Assembly (NCBI GenBank): GCA_026168455.1
Contig: CM047430.1
Location: forward strand, 28,673,237-28,737,236
Direction: 5' to 3'
Length of the DNA stretch: 64,000 nt
Origin: Theocolax elegans
Taxonomy: Eukaryota > Arthropoda > Insecta > Hymenoptera > Cerocephalidae
Part shown: positions 61,481 through 64,000 of the stretch, one piece after another
Position numbering within the stretch: position 1 is the first letter of the stretch
Layout of the letters: each line of letters begins with the position of its first letter
The notes under the pieces: generated by a model
The model's database searches: none
What the model was told of the DNA's origin: nothing
What the model saw: the letters and a program-made list of their open reading frames with translations, nothing else
Program-made: the position numbers and the translations under genes

Positions 61481-64000
61481 TTTTGTTTGGTCTCGTTTCA
61501 TTGCCGTGGATGGCCTATGGGCAGCGTGCACGCTCTGTTATTAGCGTCTGGTGCTCGACGTTATTGCCGGAGCTATATGCGGATCTCTTTCTTGCTATCT
61601 CTCCTTCTCTCTTTGGCGAGCTCTCGTCGTCCCGTCCTTTGCAAGAAGAGCAGACGAGAGGGATTGGTCGAACGAGCGAGCCTCGGTGCGAAAGGAACGC
61701 GCGCCATGCTCGAGCCCACCGATAACCAAGACCAACGATCTTTTATCAACAACTTTCTAAAGAATTATTTTTATAAAATACCGGATACCCGATTCAAACT
61801 CAACTTTATCTCTTTTGCGATTTTTCTTCATTATTACGATTATTATTGTTACTTATATTATATATTACTCGGAATCCCGATTTTCATGGATATAACCCTT
61901 TGTTATCGAGTGTTCATCTCCGCGAGGAGATGCCCACTCTGCCAGGGGACCGTGGAATAATCAGTGTCTCTTACAAAGTAAAGCCTCTTTTTTAATTTAC
62001 TATTTATCGTTTTATTCATCGCAAATTTTTTTTCAAAGCAATTAAAGAGTTGATTTATCTCCTTAAACGCGAAGTTAATAAATAGCGTACAAACTTATAT
62101 ATCCATAACATGGTTCATTTAAATTCCTCGCTAACGACCACAAAAGTTTATCGGTGGACAAAAAAAAGACCGGGCGTGTACAACATGGCGCGCACGCGTC
62201 TACCGCGTAGACACGGATAATTTAGTCTCTGGACATTTACGATCTATCCCGACAAAATTCACGTTTAAAAAAAAGAGGGCTCCTCGCGGCGCATTTTCCA
62301 ATATCGTCGTCAGGAAGGAACGTGATACGGGGCCCAGGCTCAAGAGTGACAGATCGGCTTTTGTTTTACGGCGCCGTTAAATCGCGATTTAGGTTTTAAT
62401 TAAAGCCTTATAAACCGTGCCCAGGGCGAGAGATACTGCCTCGAACGCGCACCGATAAAACATTCGTGCGCGCATATTCGGCCATCGCCAAACTCGAACG
62501 AACAGCAACCTACGACTCCCGTAAAACAAGGGGAATCGAAAAAAAAAATTTAGGATTCGCGAATCGACCAAGAGTGTGCAAAAAGAATCGAAATTTTGGA
62601 ATACGCGTCTGCAACAACTCGTAAAACTCACGAGATTTCGATCGATAGGACAGTTATGCATTCTGTATACGCGATCGATGCCGTGACTCGACCACTCGAC
62701 CGATCGTGATGGATACATTGTATCGCAGGCGACCACCAATTTGTTCCGAAACGCTGATTGACGACTCGACTATAACTTACGTATACATCATTTAAATTAA
62801 AACATTTTTTGTTTTGAGGTGATTAGTGAACTTTCGTTTTTGTAGCAATATTTGTCCCGTTGATGTTGCTCTTATTGTTTTGCAAACTCGGTAAAACTAT
62901 TTAAAATTTAACAAACTTTTGTTAATTTTATTTTAAAATTATTGTTATGGGTGTGTATATCGATAATTTCGTATTGCAGTTAATGTAGTTGTGTTTGCTA
63001 GAACCTAAACAAGATGTATTACCGTCGAAGTGCGGTAAAAACTGGTCCTAAACGAGAACGTATAACACATACCGTTAAAAAATAGAGATGAAATGCAAAA
63101 TTGAAAAGGGAGGCTTGAGCGGTTTATCGGTGAGGGCTAAGTTACACGGTAGTGTCGGAAAGAGAATGAGAGTGAGAGGGAGAGAGGTGCGAGACTCGTC
63201 CATTTGCTTAGTCCGAGAGACTCGAGGCGTAGCCGGTGCTTACTCCTTGACCAGGGTTACCCGAACGGCTTGTGACGTGTGCTCATAATTGCAGCACTCG
63301 TCGGCGTGTGCACTCGGTCGGCAGCCGCGACGACTGTGCCGCACGACCGGTTGCCGCGCTCTTGGGGTTGCGGTGCCCGAGCTACGCGGACCAAAGGGTG
63401 TCACTGCCGCGTACCACTAATCAAATTCAAACGCATATTCCTGGACAACACTCGGACCCAGGAGCTCACCGCTGCGGCCGAGCTCACGTTCTCGTGAAAT
63501 TACGACCAAGCCTCGTCGATCCATCTCGCAGTCGAGGTTACCAACGATGCGCGTCAAAGACGTACCTTGTTCTCTGTCCCTCAGTTTCTCCTCTTCCACC
63601 TTGTCTTCTGACGTGTCTCTCATCCTTTACATTACATTGTAGTAATGCTTCTATAGCGATTGCGACAAATGTTTTTAGCCCGAGTTATTTCATTCACTAC
63701 CACCGTACACAGGACAAGAAGGGTTGTAAACGCCGCGATTATAGAATAATGAACAAACGAATAGATCAATTCTAGTAAATTCCAATTGCGGTCCGGACTT
63801 TGACACTAAAATTTTAAAAGAAAATAACCTGATGCTGTAGTATACACTTTTTTGTTATCGCTCGCAATAAGGTTTTAAAATGATGAATTTACGAAGATCG
63901 TTATTTCTACTTACGTTTACGATGACTTGGCAAATTTTAGCATAACAGTAATTTTAATATCGTCGATGAAAAATGCTTGGCTATTTTAAAATAAAGGATT

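Larger units (their letters stand above)
25087..64000 (+). other. hth: Downstream hth intron splitting the homeodomain (partial)
   Basis: At least 38.9 kb separate the helix-1 exon from the missing helix-2/3 exon. No HPYPSE..WFINARRR coding sequence is visible on the + strand. The intron holds two juxtaposed acceptor-donor sites (29923, 60848), the 52.1-55.3 kb tandem duplication with its transposons, a nested inverted-repeat element at 39.1-39.6 kb, several G-quadruplex-capable tracts and many microsatellites. AT-rich blocks with nothing recognisable include 28500-29040, 31120-31460, 33280-33740, 45240-45480, 50150-50600, 51540-51960, 56380-56900 and 58280-59470. Confidence 0.85.

Noticed and set aside
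61123..61725. 200-codon + frame
   Set aside because: Much of it is translated CT and GA microsatellite (Ser-Leu and Arg-Glu repeats).

Overview
The window looks like about 64 kb of an insect genome, most likely Hymenoptera (ant, bee or wasp). The base composition swings between AT-rich and CpG-rich blocks, GA/CT microsatellites are very dense, and the only recognisable coding sequence is an insect-type Meis/homothorax exon. The organism call is an inference from composition plus that one exon.

Layout. The window is almost entirely the inside of one very large gene on the + strand, homothorax (hth), which encodes a TALE-class homeodomain transcription factor. One coding exon is present (24938-25086). 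It carries the acidic linker and the first third of the homeodomain. The exon before it, with the MEIS domain, and the exon after it, starting at the H-P-Y-P loop, are not in the window. The sequence therefore holds at least 24.9 kb of the upstream intron and at least 38.9 kb of the downstream intron. No other convincing protein-coding gene, rRNA or functional tRNA was found; the remaining open frames are short, unrecognised or made of simple repeats.

Most interesting structure. The long intron that splits the homeodomain contains two sites where a 3' splice site is joined directly to a 5' splice site: CAG|GTAAGC at 29923 and TAG|GTAAGT at 60848. Each is followed about 40 nt later by a second good donor. 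This is the architecture of recursive (ratcheting) splice sites with an attached RS-exon. If the 40-41 nt exons were retained they would break the homeodomain frame. They are therefore candidate switches between full-length and homeodomain-truncated Homothorax. Reading through the first donor likewise gives an 81-codon extension that ends inside an AATAAA motif.

Mobile DNA. A Tc1/mariner-like non-autonomous element with TA target duplication carries an internal tRNA-like segment with A and B boxes. It occurs three times (3173, 52211, 53713). The last two copies sit in a recent tandem duplication of about 1.5-1.7 kb (52130-55312), in which one copy has lost both inverted-repeat ends. A second, nested inverted-repeat element lies at 39094-39601, and two isolated related termini lie at 37717 and 60710. 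Several G-quadruplex-capable tracts and many long microsatellites complete the picture.
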